DNA of 39,112 bases from NCBI GenBank assembly GCA_002551355.1, contig NTHE01000070.1:1-39112 (forward strand), given 5' to 3'. This document shows, piece by piece, positions 7,330-15,262 of this stretch. Under the pieces are notes generated by a model. That model saw only the letters and a program-made list of their open reading frames with translations, ran no database searches and was not told the DNA's origin. Position 1 is the stretch's first letter; each line of letters begins with the position of its first letter. The stretch is from Streptomyces sp. man185. GTDB taxonomy: Bacteria > Actinomycetota > Actinomycetes > Streptomycetales > Streptomycetaceae. The position numbers and the translations under genes are program-made.

Positions 7330-8325
7330 TCAGGTCCTCGGCACGAGGACGTTCTCGCTGGTGCGGCGGGCCAGGTAGTCGGTGACGTTCTTGACGGTCG
7401 CGTCGACGATCTGGCCCACCGCGTCCTCGGTGTAGTACGCCTGGTGGGAGGTGACGACGACGTTGGGGAAGGTCACCAGCCGGGCGAGGGTGTCGTCGTC
7501 GATGCCCTCCAGGGACTTGTCGAGGAAGAACAGCCCGGCCTCCGCCTCGTACACGTCGAGTCCGACGCCGAGGAAGCGGCCCGCGCGCAGTTCGGTGACC
7601 AGGGCGGCGGTGTCGATGAGGCCGCCGCGGCTGGAGTTGACGAGGATCACGTCGTCCTTCATCGCCTTGAGGGCCGCCTCGTCGATGATGTGCTGGGTGC
7701 TGGGCAGCAGCGGCACGTGCAGGCTGATCAGGTCGGCCTCGGTGAACAGCCGCTCCTTCGCCACGTACTCCATGCCCAGCTCGACGCAGGCCGGGTTCTC
7801 CACGACGTCCCAGCCGAGCAGTTTCATGCCGAAGCCATGGGCGATCCGGGTGAACGCCTCGCCGATCTTGCCGGTGCCGAGCACCCCGACGGTCCGGCCG
7901 CGCATGTCCCGGCCGAGCAGCCCGTCGAGGCGGAAGTCGAAGTCCCGGGTGCGGCTCGCGGCGCGGATGATGCGCCGGTTGACGGCCATCGCGAGGGTCC
8001 AGGCGAATTCGGCGACCGAGTACGGCGAGTAGTACGAGACCCGGGCGACGCGCAGGGCGAGGCGCTCGGCGACCTCCAGATCGATGTTGTTGAACCCGGT
8101 GGAGCGCTGGGCGATCATCTGCGTGCCGCCGGCGGCGAGCGTCTGGAGCACCTGGGCGCTCAGGTCCGCGTTGACACTCGTGGAGATGATCTCGTGGCCG
8201 GCCGCGATGGGGGCGGTGTCCCGGTTGAGGAAGACGTCCAGGCAGCGGACCTCGTGCAGTCCCTCGAAGGCCTTCTCGATCAGGGGCTTCTCGTCGGACT
8301 GCACACCGAAGGCCAGGATTTCCAC
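7330..8325 (-). CDS. D-2-hydroxyacid dehydrogenase (D-lactate dehydrogenase-like)
   Basis: This is an NAD-dependent D-isomer-specific 2-hydroxyacid dehydrogenase of 331 aa, the usual length. The outer catalytic domain wraps a Rossmann domain whose nucleotide motif is VGVLGTGKIGEAF, about residue 145 onward. Catalytic positions are visible: the Arg in NSSRGGLIDT, an acidic residue in the GLDVYEAEAG segment and the His in VTSHQAYYTEDA. The YYSPYSVAEFAWTLAM stretch and the overall sequence are closest to fermentative D-lactate dehydrogenase (LdhA), which reduces pyruvate to D-lactate. The exact substrate cannot be settled from sequence, so I give no symbol. It is convergent with trpEG and separate from macR-macS by 84 bases. 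Confidence 0.92.
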   Translation of the reverse strand: MEILAFGVQSDEKPLIEKAFEGLHEVRCLDVFLNRDTAPIAAGHEIISTSVNADLSAQVLQTLAAGGTQMIAQRSTGFNNIDLEVAERLALRVARVSYYSPYSVAEFAWTLAMAVNRRIIRAASRTRDFDFRLDGLLGRDMRGRTVGVLGTGKIGEAFTRIAHGFGMKLLGWDVVENPACVELGMEYVAKERLFTEADLISLHVPLLPSTQHIIDEAALKAMKDDVILVNSSRGGLIDTAALVTELRAGRFLGVGLDVYEAEAGLFFLDKSLEGIDDDTLARLVTFPNVVVTSHQAYYTEDAVGQIVDATVKNVTDYLARRTSENVLVPRT

Positions 8326-8409
8326 GGGTTCTCCCGAGCTGTGTCTGGGGACGGGACAGGGCAGGGCCGGTCAGCGCGAATATACGGCCACGGCCCCGCC
8401 CTCGCCGGG

Positions 8410-9114
8410 TCAGACGTCGTCGAGGCCGCGCTCGATGGCGTACCGCACGAGCTCCACCCGGTTGTGCAGCTGGAGCTTGCCGAGGGTGTTCTGCACGTGG
8501 TTCTGGACCGTGCGGTGGGAGATGACCAGCCGTTCGGCGATCTGCTTGTACGAGAGTCCCTTGGCGACCAGCCGCAGTACCTCGGTCTCCCGGTCGGTGA
8601 GCTGCGGGGCCTTGGGCTCGTTCGACGCCACGGGGGCGGGGTCGGAGGCGAGCCGGCGGTACTCGCCGAGGACCAGGCCGGCCAGGCCCGGGGTGAAGAC
8701 CGGGTCGCCGGCCGCGGTGGAGCGGACGGCGTCGGTCAGCTCCTGAGTGGAGGCGGACTTCAGCAGATAGCCGGTGGCCCCGGACTTCACCGCCTCCAGG
8801 ACGTCCGCGTGCTCGCCGCTCGCGGAGAGGACCAGGACCCGCAGGCCCGGGTGGGAGCCGACGAGCTCCTTGCAGACCTGGACGCCGGGCATGCCGGGGA
8901 GGTTCAGGTCGAGGACCAGGACGTCCGGGCCCACGGCCTTGGCCCGGCGGACCGCCTGCGGGCCGTCCCCGGCGGTCGCGACGACGTCGAAGCCGGACTC
9001 GGCCAGGTCGCGGGCGACCGCGTCGCGCCACATGGGGTGGTCGTCGACGACCATGACCTTGATGGGCCGGTCCGCGGCCCCCTGCTCGTCCTGTGGTGCG
9101 TTCTGCGTACTCAT
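8410..9114 (-). CDS. macR: NarL/FixJ-family response regulator MacR
   Basis: The N-terminal receiver domain has the acidic pair D24-D25 (VVDDHP), the phosphoacceptor D69 in VLDLNLPGMPG and K119 in YLLKSAS. The C-terminal LuxR-type HTH is unmistakable (LTDRETEVLRLVAKGLSYKQ, then IAERLVISHRTVQNHVQ). It is 234 aa. The ATG at 9114 overlaps the macS stop by four bases (ATGA), so the two are translationally coupled. In S. coelicolor the pair at the equivalent place (SCO2120/SCO2121) is MacRS, reported to influence actinorhodin production and aerial development and to bind TGAGTAC-N2-GTACTCA palindromes. I infer orthology from position and domain content. I see no full copy of that palindrome in this window. 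Confidence 0.88.
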   Translation of the reverse strand: MSTQNAPQDEQGAADRPIKVMVVDDHPMWRDAVARDLAESGFDVVATAGDGPQAVRRAKAVGPDVLVLDLNLPGMPGVQVCKELVGSHPGLRVLVLSASGEHADVLEAVKSGATGYLLKSASTQELTDAVRSTAAGDPVFTPGLAGLVLGEYRRLASDPAPVASNEPKAPQLTDRETEVLRLVAKGLSYKQIAERLVISHRTVQNHVQNTLGKLQLHNRVELVRYAIERGLDDV

Positions 9115-10364
9115 CGGGCCGATCCTGCCTTCCCCCGGGAAACCTTCGGTGCTTTGGGAACCTTCAACTCGACCTCGCAGCCCTGTCCGGGCACCGAGAT
9201 CAGCTCTGCCGTGCCGCCCAGGTCGCGCAGTCGGCCGCGGATGGAGAGAGCCACCCCGAGCCGCCCCTCCCCCTCCGCCTGGGCGAGCCGCCCATCGGGG
9301 ATGCCGGGGCCGTCGTCCCGGACGGTGACGATCACCTCGTCCGGCTCGTCCTCGACCAGGATCCACGCCTGGGCGTCCGGGCCCGCGTGCACCCGCACGT
9401 TGTCCAGGGCGGCGCTGACGGCTGCGGCCAGCTCCCGGGCCGAGGCGGCGGGGAGCAGGACCGGGGCGCCCGGCTCGGCGAAGCTCGTACGGGATCCGGC
9501 GTGCGGGGCGAGCAGGGCGCGCAGGTCCACGGCGCCCCCGTCGCCGGGGCTGTCCTCCTCGTCGACCTCGACCGTGCGGACCACGGCGCCCTCGGCTGCG
9601 TCCTCGGAGACGCGGGTGGGGGGCACCAGGCCGCTGGAGACCAGGGTGCGCAGGGCGACCTCCTGCTCCCCGGCCATCCGGCCCAGGTCGGCCGCCTCGC
9701 CGCCGATGGCGGTGCCGCGGCGCTGGACCATGGCGAGGACCTGGAGCACGCTGTCGTGGATGTCGCGGGCGAGCCTCTCGCGTTCGCGGGTGGTGGCCTC
9801 GATCTCCAGGGCGCGGGCCAGGGTGCGTTCACTGGCGCGGGCGACCTCGACGACGTATCCGATGGCGATGGAGGCGACCCAGACCAGCAGGACGTTGTGG
9901 AAGGTGTCCCGGCTGGGGTCGCCGCGCTGGATGATGTTGGCGGCGGCGACGAAGGTGGAGGCGAAGGCCGCCCACCGCCAGCCGCCCTTGATGGCGAAGG
10001 CGAGGACCGCTCCGGCCGTCCAGATCGACGGCAGCGTCGGCCCGTCGAACGACTGCGAGTCGACGTCGGCGAGCGGGGTGAGCAGGATGCCGGTCAGCGC
10101 GACGACCAGGTCCGCCCCGAGGAAGCGTTTGGTGCAGCTCGCCGCCGAGCGGACCTTGGGCAGGGTGGCGAGCGTCCAGACGCAGAGGAACGCCAGATAG
10201 GCGACGGCGACCCAGGGCCGCTCGAACCTCTCCCGGCCGAAGTTGTCCTTCCCGAAGATCGCGAGCAGCACCGCGTAGATCATCGTCAGGACGCGGTAGC
10301 CCGTCAGCGCACGCCACAGCGGCAGCTCGACCGACATCCGTACGACCCGCTCACGCTTGGCCAT
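9111..10364 (-). CDS. macS: MacS-family sensor histidine kinase
   Basis: This is the membrane sensor of the MacRS pair. The N-terminal half (about residues 20-170) has several hydrophobic segments, including VLTMIYAVLLAIFG, WVAVAYLAFLCVWTLATL, GADLVVALTGILL, a pair around residues 115-145 and VLLVWVASIAIGYVVEVA. The dimerisation helix holds the phospho-accepting H203 in RERERLARDIHDSVLQVL, a HisKA_3-type box matching a NarL-class regulator. The C-terminal ATPase domain has AAAVSAALDNVRVHA as the N-box and VRDDGPGIPDG as the G1 box. The ligand is unknown. The start is taken as ATG 10364 and an in-frame ATG nine codons later is possible. It is coupled to macR by a 4-base overlap. Confidence 0.88.
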   Translation of the reverse strand: MAKRERVVRMSVELPLWRALTGYRVLTMIYAVLLAIFGKDNFGRERFERPWVAVAYLAFLCVWTLATLPKVRSAASCTKRFLGADLVVALTGILLTPLADVDSQSFDGPTLPSIWTAGAVLAFAIKGGWRWAAFASTFVAAANIIQRGDPSRDTFHNVLLVWVASIAIGYVVEVARASERTLARALEIEATTRERERLARDIHDSVLQVLAMVQRRGTAIGGEAADLGRMAGEQEVALRTLVSSGLVPPTRVSEDAAEGAVVRTVEVDEEDSPGDGGAVDLRALLAPHAGSRTSFAEPGAPVLLPAASARELAAAVSAALDNVRVHAGPDAQAWILVEDEPDEVIVTVRDDGPGIPDGRLAQAEGEGRLGVALSIRGRLRDLGGTAELISVPGQGCEVELKVPKAPKVSRGKAGSAR

Positions 10365-10397
10365 GGCCCCACACCCCCCGGACGGTGAACGACGCGG

Positions 10398-11168
10398 CTA
10401 CGCGCCGGACCGTTCCGTTCCGTTCTCCTCGCGGGCGGCCGCCTGCTTCCGCTCCCGCTTTACCTCCTCCGCCCTGGCCTTCGCCTCGTCGGCGAGCTGG
10501 CGCTTGGCGGCGGTGGCGTAGACGTCCACGTACTCCTGGCCGGAGAGCTTCATGATCTCGTACATGACCTCGTCGGTCACCGAGCGCAGGATGAAGCGGT
10601 CGCCGTCCATGCCCTGGTAGCGGCTGAAGTCCAGCGGCTTGCCGATCCGGATGCCGGGGCGCATGAGCTTGGGCATCACCTGGCCGGGCGGCTGGATCTT
10701 CTCGGTGTCGATCATGGCGACCGGGATCACGGGCGCTCCGGTGGCGAGCGCGACCCGGGCGAGACCGCCGGGCTTGCCCCGGTAGAGGCGCCCGTCGGGC
10801 GAGCGGGTGCCTTCGGGGTAGATGCCGAAGAGACCGCCGCTCTCGACGACCTGGATGCCCGCCTTGATCGCCGCCTCGCCCGCGCCACGGGCTCCGGAGC
10901 GGTCGACGGGGAGCTGGCCGACGCCCTTGAAGAAGGCGGCGGTGAGCTTGCCCTTCACGCCGGGAGCGGTGAAGTACTCGGCCTTGGCGATGAACGTGAC
11001 CTTGCGGTCCAGCACGGCGGGGAGGAAGAACGAGTCGGAGAACGACAGGTGGTTGCTCGCGAGGATCGCGGGACCGCGCTCGGGGATGTTCTCCAGGCCC
11101 TCCACCCACGGCCGGAAGGCGAGCTTCAGGGACCCGCCGATGGAGAACTTCATTGCGCCGTAGATCAA
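10398..11168 (-). CDS. PlsC-type lysophospholipid acyltransferase
   Basis: This is a 1-acylglycerol-3-phosphate O-acyltransferase-family enzyme of phospholipid or glycolipid synthesis. Motif I is NHLSFSD (HX4D catalytic pair) and motif III is FGIYPEGTRSPDG; VIPVAMIDTEKIQ is the fourth block. An initial amphipathic segment (LKLAFRPWVEG) is the membrane contact. The C-terminal 50 residues are charged and helical. The start is best placed at TTG 11168, with AGGAGG eight bases upstream; an ATG five codons later lacks a ribosome site. A -10-like TAAGGT lies at 11203-11198. The gene is upstream of macS on the same strand. The mycobacterial counterpart by order would be Rv2182c. Confidence 0.9.
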   Translation of the reverse strand: MIYGAMKFSIGGSLKLAFRPWVEGLENIPERGPAILASNHLSFSDSFFLPAVLDRKVTFIAKAEYFTAPGVKGKLTAAFFKGVGQLPVDRSGARGAGEAAIKAGIQVVESGGLFGIYPEGTRSPDGRLYRGKPGGLARVALATGAPVIPVAMIDTEKIQPPGQVMPKLMRPGIRIGKPLDFSRYQGMDGDRFILRSVTDEVMYEIMKLSGQEYVDVYATAAKRQLADEAKARAEEVKRERKQAAAREENGTERSGA

Positions 11169-11390
11169 CTCTGGTGCCTCCTGTGTGCTGTCGGTAGACC
11201 TTAGCCTGTGGGGTCGTCGCGGCCTCCGCCCGGCACCGGGGACCCGGCTCCCCGGCCGGGCCGTGCGGGGCGTCCGCGGGGCCGTGACGGCCCTGGTCGG
11301 TGTCGGTCCGGTCGCGTACGGTGAAGTCATCCGTCAAGCACTCCCCCAAGTGCGCCCGCCCCCGCCCCGTCCCACGAACAGGAGACCCTG

Positions 11391-12170
11391 GTGCCGGTCC
11401 TCCCTGGAGCCGAGCCGTTCCGCCACGAGGGCGGAGAGGTCGGCGTCCTCCTCTGTCATGGCTTCACCGGATCACCGCAGTCGCTGCGCCCCTGGGCGGA
11501 CTACCTCGCAGAGCGCGGGCTGACGGTCTCGCTGCCGCTGCTGCCGGGCCACGGCACCCGCTGGGAGGACATGGCGGTCACCGGCTGGCAGGACTGGTAC
11601 GCGGAGGTGGACCGCGAGCTGCGGCTGCTGCGGGAGAAGTGCGAGCGGGTCTTCGTCTTCGGGCTGTCCATGGGCGGTGCGCTGAGCCTGCGGCTCGCGG
11701 CCAAGCACGGGGACGCGATCAGCGGTCTGGTGCTGGTCAACCCGGCCAACAAGGTGCACGGCCTCTCCGCGTACGCGCTGCCGGTCGCCCGCCACCTGGT
11801 GCGCACGACGAAGGGCGTGGCCGACGACATCGCGTTGCCGGGCTCGCACGAGGTGGGCTACACCAAGGTGCCGCTGCACGCGGCGCACTCGGTGCGCAAG
11901 TTCTTCCGGCTGGTCGACGGGGAGCTGCCCCAGGTGACCCAGCCGGTGGTGCTGCTGCACAGCCCGCAGGACCATGTCGTGCCGCCCGCCGACAGCGCGC
12001 GGATCCTGAGCCGGATCTCCTCCACGGATGTTTCCGAGATCCTCCTGGAACAGAGCTACCACGTGGCGACGTTGGACCATGATGCGGAGCGGATCTTCGA
12101 TGAGAGCTACCGGTTCATCGGCCGTCTCGCACCGAACGTCGGGATGAAGGGGAGCACGTCCGGTGGCTGA
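11391..12170 (+). CDS. Alpha/beta hydrolase (carboxylesterase/monoacylglycerol lipase-like)
   Basis: This single-domain alpha/beta hydrolase of 259 aa resembles thermophilic carboxylesterase Est30 and bacterial monoacylglycerol lipases. The triad is visible: nucleophile S93 in the elbow GLSMGG, D194 in SPQDHVVP and H224 in SYHVATLDHD. The oxyanion region is CHGFTGSPQSLRPWA. There is no signal peptide. The GTG start at 11391 has AGGAGA with five bases of spacing. Its end overlaps the next gene by eight bases, so the two are coupled. It is divergent from the PlsC gene, which would fit a lipid-turnover pairing, but the substrate is not defined by sequence. Confidence 0.88.
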   Translation: MPVLPGAEPFRHEGGEVGVLLCHGFTGSPQSLRPWADYLAERGLTVSLPLLPGHGTRWEDMAVTGWQDWYAEVDRELRLLREKCERVFVFGLSMGGALSLRLAAKHGDAISGLVLVNPANKVHGLSAYALPVARHLVRTTKGVADDIALPGSHEVGYTKVPLHAAHSVRKFFRLVDGELPQVTQPVVLLHSPQDHVVPPADSARILSRISSTDVSEILLEQSYHVATLDHDAERIFDESYRFIGRLAPNVGMKGSTSGG

Positions 12171-12858
12171 GCACGACGCGGAACGCACAGGCAGCGACGA
12201 GGAGCGCGAGCCGCGCCCCACCGAGCCCGCGGCCGTCCCGGAGGGGACGAAGCCGGCGGGGGACGAAGGGGCGGAGCAGGAGCGGGCGATCGACGAGGAC
12301 GCGGCGTGGGCCGCGATCGTCGCGGGGTACGGGGAGGAGCCGCCGGATCCGCCGGGCGCCAAGCCGTTCAAGGCCATCGAGGATCTGGCCCTGCTGGAGG
12401 ACGACCAGCGCAATGTGGTGGGTCCGCAGGACGGCTCCGCCGGGGACCCGGCGGACAAGGGGTCCGGCAAGACGCCCCCGAAGCCGCCGGAGAAGAAGCC
12501 GCTGGGCAGCTCGGTGGTCTTCGCGCCCGGCGTCGCCGGTCCGCGCGACTACGAGCTGCCCGAGTCCAAGGACGACGGCATCGACGAGCCGGACGACGGG
12601 GACGAGGGCCACTTCGTGCCCCCGGAGCCGCCGCCGCTGCCGGAGGCCGACGTCACGGCGAAGTTCGCCTGGCTCGCGGTGATCGGCGGGCCGGTGCTGA
12701 TGCTGATCGCGGTGCTGCTCCAGTGGGAGATGACGTGGTGGCTCACCACCATCTGCATCGGCGGCTTCCTCGGCGGCTTCGCCACCCTGGTGGCCCGGAT
12801 GCCGCACGACGACGATGACGACACCTACGGCGACCCGGGGCGCGGCGCGGTCGTGTAG
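12163..12858 (+). CDS. Acidic membrane protein of unknown function
   Basis: I do not recognise a named family. The first 160 residues are strongly acidic and Pro/Gly-rich, predicted disordered, and contain IDEDAAWAAIVAGYGEEPPD and a segment ending GSSVVFAPGVAGPRDYELPE. Two closely spaced hydrophobic helices follow near the C-terminus (FAWLAVIGGPVLMLIAVLL and TTICIGGFLGGFATLVARM). The protein ends with an acidic Asp-rich tail. The layout suggests a small inner-membrane protein with a long cytoplasmic N-terminal region. The GTG start overlaps the hydrolase stop by eight bases. The gene ends one base from the stop of the convergent EEP-family gene. Confidence 0.8.
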   Translation: MAEHDAERTGSDEEREPRPTEPAAVPEGTKPAGDEGAEQERAIDEDAAWAAIVAGYGEEPPDPPGAKPFKAIEDLALLEDDQRNVVGPQDGSAGDPADKGSGKTPPKPPEKKPLGSSVVFAPGVAGPRDYELPESKDDGIDEPDDGDEGHFVPPEPPPLPEADVTAKFAWLAVIGGPVLMLIAVLLQWEMTWWLTTICIGGFLGGFATLVARMPHDDDDDTYGDPGRGAVV

Positions 12859-12859
12859 G

Positions 12860-13624
12860 TCACCCGGCGGCAGGCACTCTGAGGGCGGCCAGGACCGGCA
12901 GATGGTCCGTGGCCGCCCTCAGGTCGTCCTCGCTCACCCCGGGCAGCCCGCTCGGCACCCCGCAGCCGAGCACCTCGATGCCCGGGGTCGCGAAGACGGC
13001 GTCGATGCGCTTACGGGGCTCGTCGGGCGGGAACGTCAGCTCGCCGCCCCACGGGGCGACGGCCCGGCAGTCCTGGAGCGGCCCGGCCAGGTGCCGGAAC
13101 GCCTTCCCGGTCGGCACGTCGTTGAGGTCGCCGCCCGCCACCGCGTGCTCCACGCCCATCGAGGCCAACCGCTCCAGCATCAGCTCCGCCTGGGCGAGGC
13201 GTTCGTCGCGCTGGAGGCTCAGATGGCAGCTCAGCACCCCGAGCCGGGCCCCGGCGATCCGCACCACTGCGGTGGCGAAGCCCCTGCGGTGCAGGCCGGG
13301 GGTGAGCGGGAGCAGGACGTCCTCGGTGCGCTCGACGCTCGCCCGCAGCGAGCACAGCAGCAGGGGCCCGGCCGCGGTGGCTCCGCCGCTCAGCACCACC
13401 AGATCGCTGCTCCTGGCGAGCCGGGCCGCCGCCTTGCGCCAGCGGAAGAAGCGCGGGGCCTCCTGGACGAGCACCAGATCGGGCGCACAGGCGTGGATGA
13501 CCCGGGCCAGGGCCGCGGTGTCGTCGTGCATGGAGCGGACGTTGTAGCTCAGCACCCGGACAACGGCTGAACCGTCCGGCTCGGTACGGGAGTCGGGCAG
13601 GGGCGTCAGGACCATGCGGGCCAC
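12860..13624 (-). CDS. Endonuclease/exonuclease/phosphatase (EEP) family protein
   Basis: This 254-aa protein has the metal-dependent phosphohydrolase fold shared by exonuclease III, DNase I and sphingomyelinases. The motifs in order are VLSYNVRS, LVLVQEAP (metal Glu), LSCHLS (His), VAGGDLNDVPTG (Asp/Asn), RIDAVFATPG and TDHLPVLAALR (catalytic Asp-His). There is no signal peptide. The reaction may be on nucleic acid or a phosphoester and cannot be told from sequence. It starts at GTG 13624 or ATG 13615, and neither has a clear ribosome site. It stands alone downstream of glkA on the same strand. Confidence 0.87.
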   Translation of the reverse strand: MARMVLTPLPDSRTEPDGSAVVRVLSYNVRSMHDDTAALARVIHACAPDLVLVQEAPRFFRWRKAAARLARSSDLVVLSGGATAAGPLLLCSLRASVERTEDVLLPLTPGLHRRGFATAVVRIAGARLGVLSCHLSLQRDERLAQAELMLERLASMGVEHAVAGGDLNDVPTGKAFRHLAGPLQDCRAVAPWGGELTFPPDEPRKRIDAVFATPGIEVLGCGVPSGLPGVSEDDLRAATDHLPVLAALRVPAAG

Positions 13625-13639
13625 GATACGACGGACGCC

Positions 13640-13662
13640 CGCCGCTGCCCCGGAGGGCGGCG
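13640..13662 (-). terminator. Candidate hairpin after glkA
   Basis: CGCCGC at 13640-13645 pairs with GCGGCG at 13657-13662 in the 70-bp gap between glkA and the downstream EEP gene. The stem is only six base pairs with an 11-base loop and no U tract, so it is a weak call. Confidence 0.4.
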
Positions 13663-13694
13663 ACGGGCGCCTGATGCGTCGTACGGAGTCGGGC

Positions 13695-14636
13695 TCAGCC
13701 CTGGCGTGCCAGATCGGCCGCGCCCACGAGCCCTGCCTTGCCGCCGAGTTGGGCGGCCAGTACCTGGGCGTGCGGGCGCCATTCGCCGCCGATCAGCCAG
13801 CGCCGGAACGACTTGCGGATCGGGTCGAGGACGAGCTCGCCCTCGTCCGAGACGCCGCCGCCGACGATGAACGCGGACGGGTCGAACAGCGAGGCGAGGT
13901 CGGCCAGTCCGGCGCCGGCCCAGCGGGCCAGCTCGCGGAACGAGTCGACGGCCACCGCGTCGCCCTGGCGGGCGGCCGCGCTGATGTGCTTGCCCTCGAT
14001 GCCGTCCACCGAGCCGTCGCCGAGGCCGAGCAGGACGGCGGCGTTCTCGGGGGTGGCGTTGGCGCGCTGCTTCGCGTACCGGACGAGCGCGCGGCCGGAG
14101 GCGTACTGCTCCCAGCAGCCCTGGCTGCCGCAGCCGCACAGCAGACCGTCCGGGACGACCCGGATGTGGCCGAACTCGGCGGCCACGCCGAAGCGTCCCC
14201 GGCGCAGCTTGTTGCCGATGATGATGCCGCCGCCGAGGCCGGTGCCGAGCGTGATGCAGATGACGTCGTCGTGGCCCTGGCCTGCCCCGAAGCGATATTC
14301 GCCCCAGGCCGCGGCGTTGGCGTCGTTCTCGACGACGACGGGCAGGCCGACGCGCTGCTCGACCTTGTCCTTGAGCGGCTCGTGACGCCAGTCGATGTTC
14401 GGTGCGAACAGGACGGTGGCGCGCTTGTCGTCGACGTAACCGGCGGCGCCGATGCCGACGGCCTCCACGTCGTGCCCCTCGCTCGCCCCGGCGACCGCCG
14501 CGCAGATCGCGTCGACGATGCCTTCGGCCGTCGGCGGGGTCGCCACCTTGAACGTCGAGAGGATCCGGCCCTCTTCGTCGACCACTCCAGCCGCGATCTT
14601 CGTGCCGCCGATATCGACGCCGATGGTGAGTCCCAT
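13695..14636 (-). CDS. glkA: ROK-family glucokinase
   Basis: GlkA phosphorylates glucose with ATP and in Streptomyces is also needed for carbon catabolite repression. The 313-aa protein has the ATP-binding IGVDIGGTKIAAGVVDEEG, the ENDANAAAWGE catalytic region, TLGTGLGGGIIIG, and the ROK signature with zinc ligands in EFGHIRV and CGCGSQGCWEQYASG. Its catalytic Asp is in VENDANAAAW. GAGGG precedes ATG 14636 at good spacing. It lies 74 bases downstream of a DUF5304-like gene, the same arrangement as SCO2127-glkA in S. coelicolor, where the upstream gene has been linked to glucose effects. Confidence 0.96.
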   Translation of the reverse strand: MGLTIGVDIGGTKIAAGVVDEEGRILSTFKVATPPTAEGIVDAICAAVAGASEGHDVEAVGIGAAGYVDDKRATVLFAPNIDWRHEPLKDKVEQRVGLPVVVENDANAAAWGEYRFGAGQGHDDVICITLGTGLGGGIIIGNKLRRGRFGVAAEFGHIRVVPDGLLCGCGSQGCWEQYASGRALVRYAKQRANATPENAAVLLGLGDGSVDGIEGKHISAAARQGDAVAVDSFRELARWAGAGLADLASLFDPSAFIVGGGVSDEGELVLDPIRKSFRRWLIGGEWRPHAQVLAAQLGGKAGLVGAADLARQG

Positions 14637-14710
14637 GAATCCCTCAGTTTCGGTCGAGCCCCGCTAGGGCAACCGTACCCGAGGCCGCGCCCTGCACCGG
14701 CCGGAGCCGG

Positions 14711-15178
14711 TCAGTCCAGGTCGATGCGCTCGGTGCCGGAGGGGCCTTCGTCCCGGGGGTCGGACGGGTCGTCGGCGGCCTTCTTCGAGGGGCCCGTGCC
14801 CGACGCGCCCTCGGTGGTGCGGGTCCAGCGGCTCTCCTGGCCCTCGACCGCGGAGCGGTAGGCGGCCAGCAGCTCGTTGCCCGCGGCTGCGAGGTGGTCG
14901 AAGAGCTGCGGGTTGCGTTCGATGACCGGTTCCACGGCGGACTTCGCCTGCCGGATGGCCTGCTGGACCGCGCCCTGGGCGGCGACGCCGAGCAGCGGGG
15001 TCTGGAGCGAGGAGACCTTGTCGGCGACGGCGTCGACCAGCTTGCGCAGTTCCTCGGCGGCGGATCCGGGCTGCGGGCCGTACTCGGCTCGGCGGCGGGC
15101 CTTCTCGGCCGCGAGGTCCTCGGCGCAGGCGTCGGCCCACGCGTCGCCGTCGACGGGACGATCGGTGGCTTCACTCAT
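14711..15178 (-). CDS. DUF5304-like protein upstream of glkA (SCO2127-like)
   Basis: This 155-aa soluble protein is rich in Ala, Glu and Lys and predicted mostly helical. A central conserved part (EELRKLVDAVADKVSSLQTP, then a stretch rich in QAIRQAKSAVEPVIE) precedes a disordered tail ending GTERIDLD. AGGAG lies six bases before ATG 15178. The position upstream of glkA matches SCO2127 of S. coelicolor, which has been reported to influence glkA expression and catabolite repression and to interact with BldKB. Orthology is inferred from position and character; the biochemical role is unknown. Confidence 0.82.
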   Translation of the reverse strand: MSEATDRPVDGDAWADACAEDLAAEKARRRAEYGPQPGSAAEELRKLVDAVADKVSSLQTPLLGVAAQGAVQQAIRQAKSAVEPVIERNPQLFDHLAAAGNELLAAYRSAVEGQESRWTRTTEGASGTGPSKKAADDPSDPRDEGPSGTERIDLD

Positions 15179-15243
15179 GGCGGACTCCTGCGACGCGGGC
15201 GGCCGACGGTCGGCCTGCCGTTCACGTACTAACGACGTTACCC

Positions 15244-15262
15244 GAACGGCCGCACGCCGTTC
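15244..15262 (-). terminator. Candidate hairpin at the end of the ArsA-like gene
   Basis: GAACGGC at 15244-15250 pairs with GCCGTTC at 15256-15262 around a five-base loop. It overlaps the stop codon of the minus-strand ArsA-like gene and precedes the DUF5304-like promoter region. It is short and lacks a U tract. Confidence 0.5.

Noticed and set aside
9108..9114. GTACTCA half-site at the macR start as a MacR operator
   Set aside because: Only one half of the reported palindrome is present and it encodes the first codons of macR.
7444..10200. 918-codon plus-strand open frame
   Set aside because: It lies opposite the dehydrogenase, macR and macS, has no recognisable domain and biased composition.
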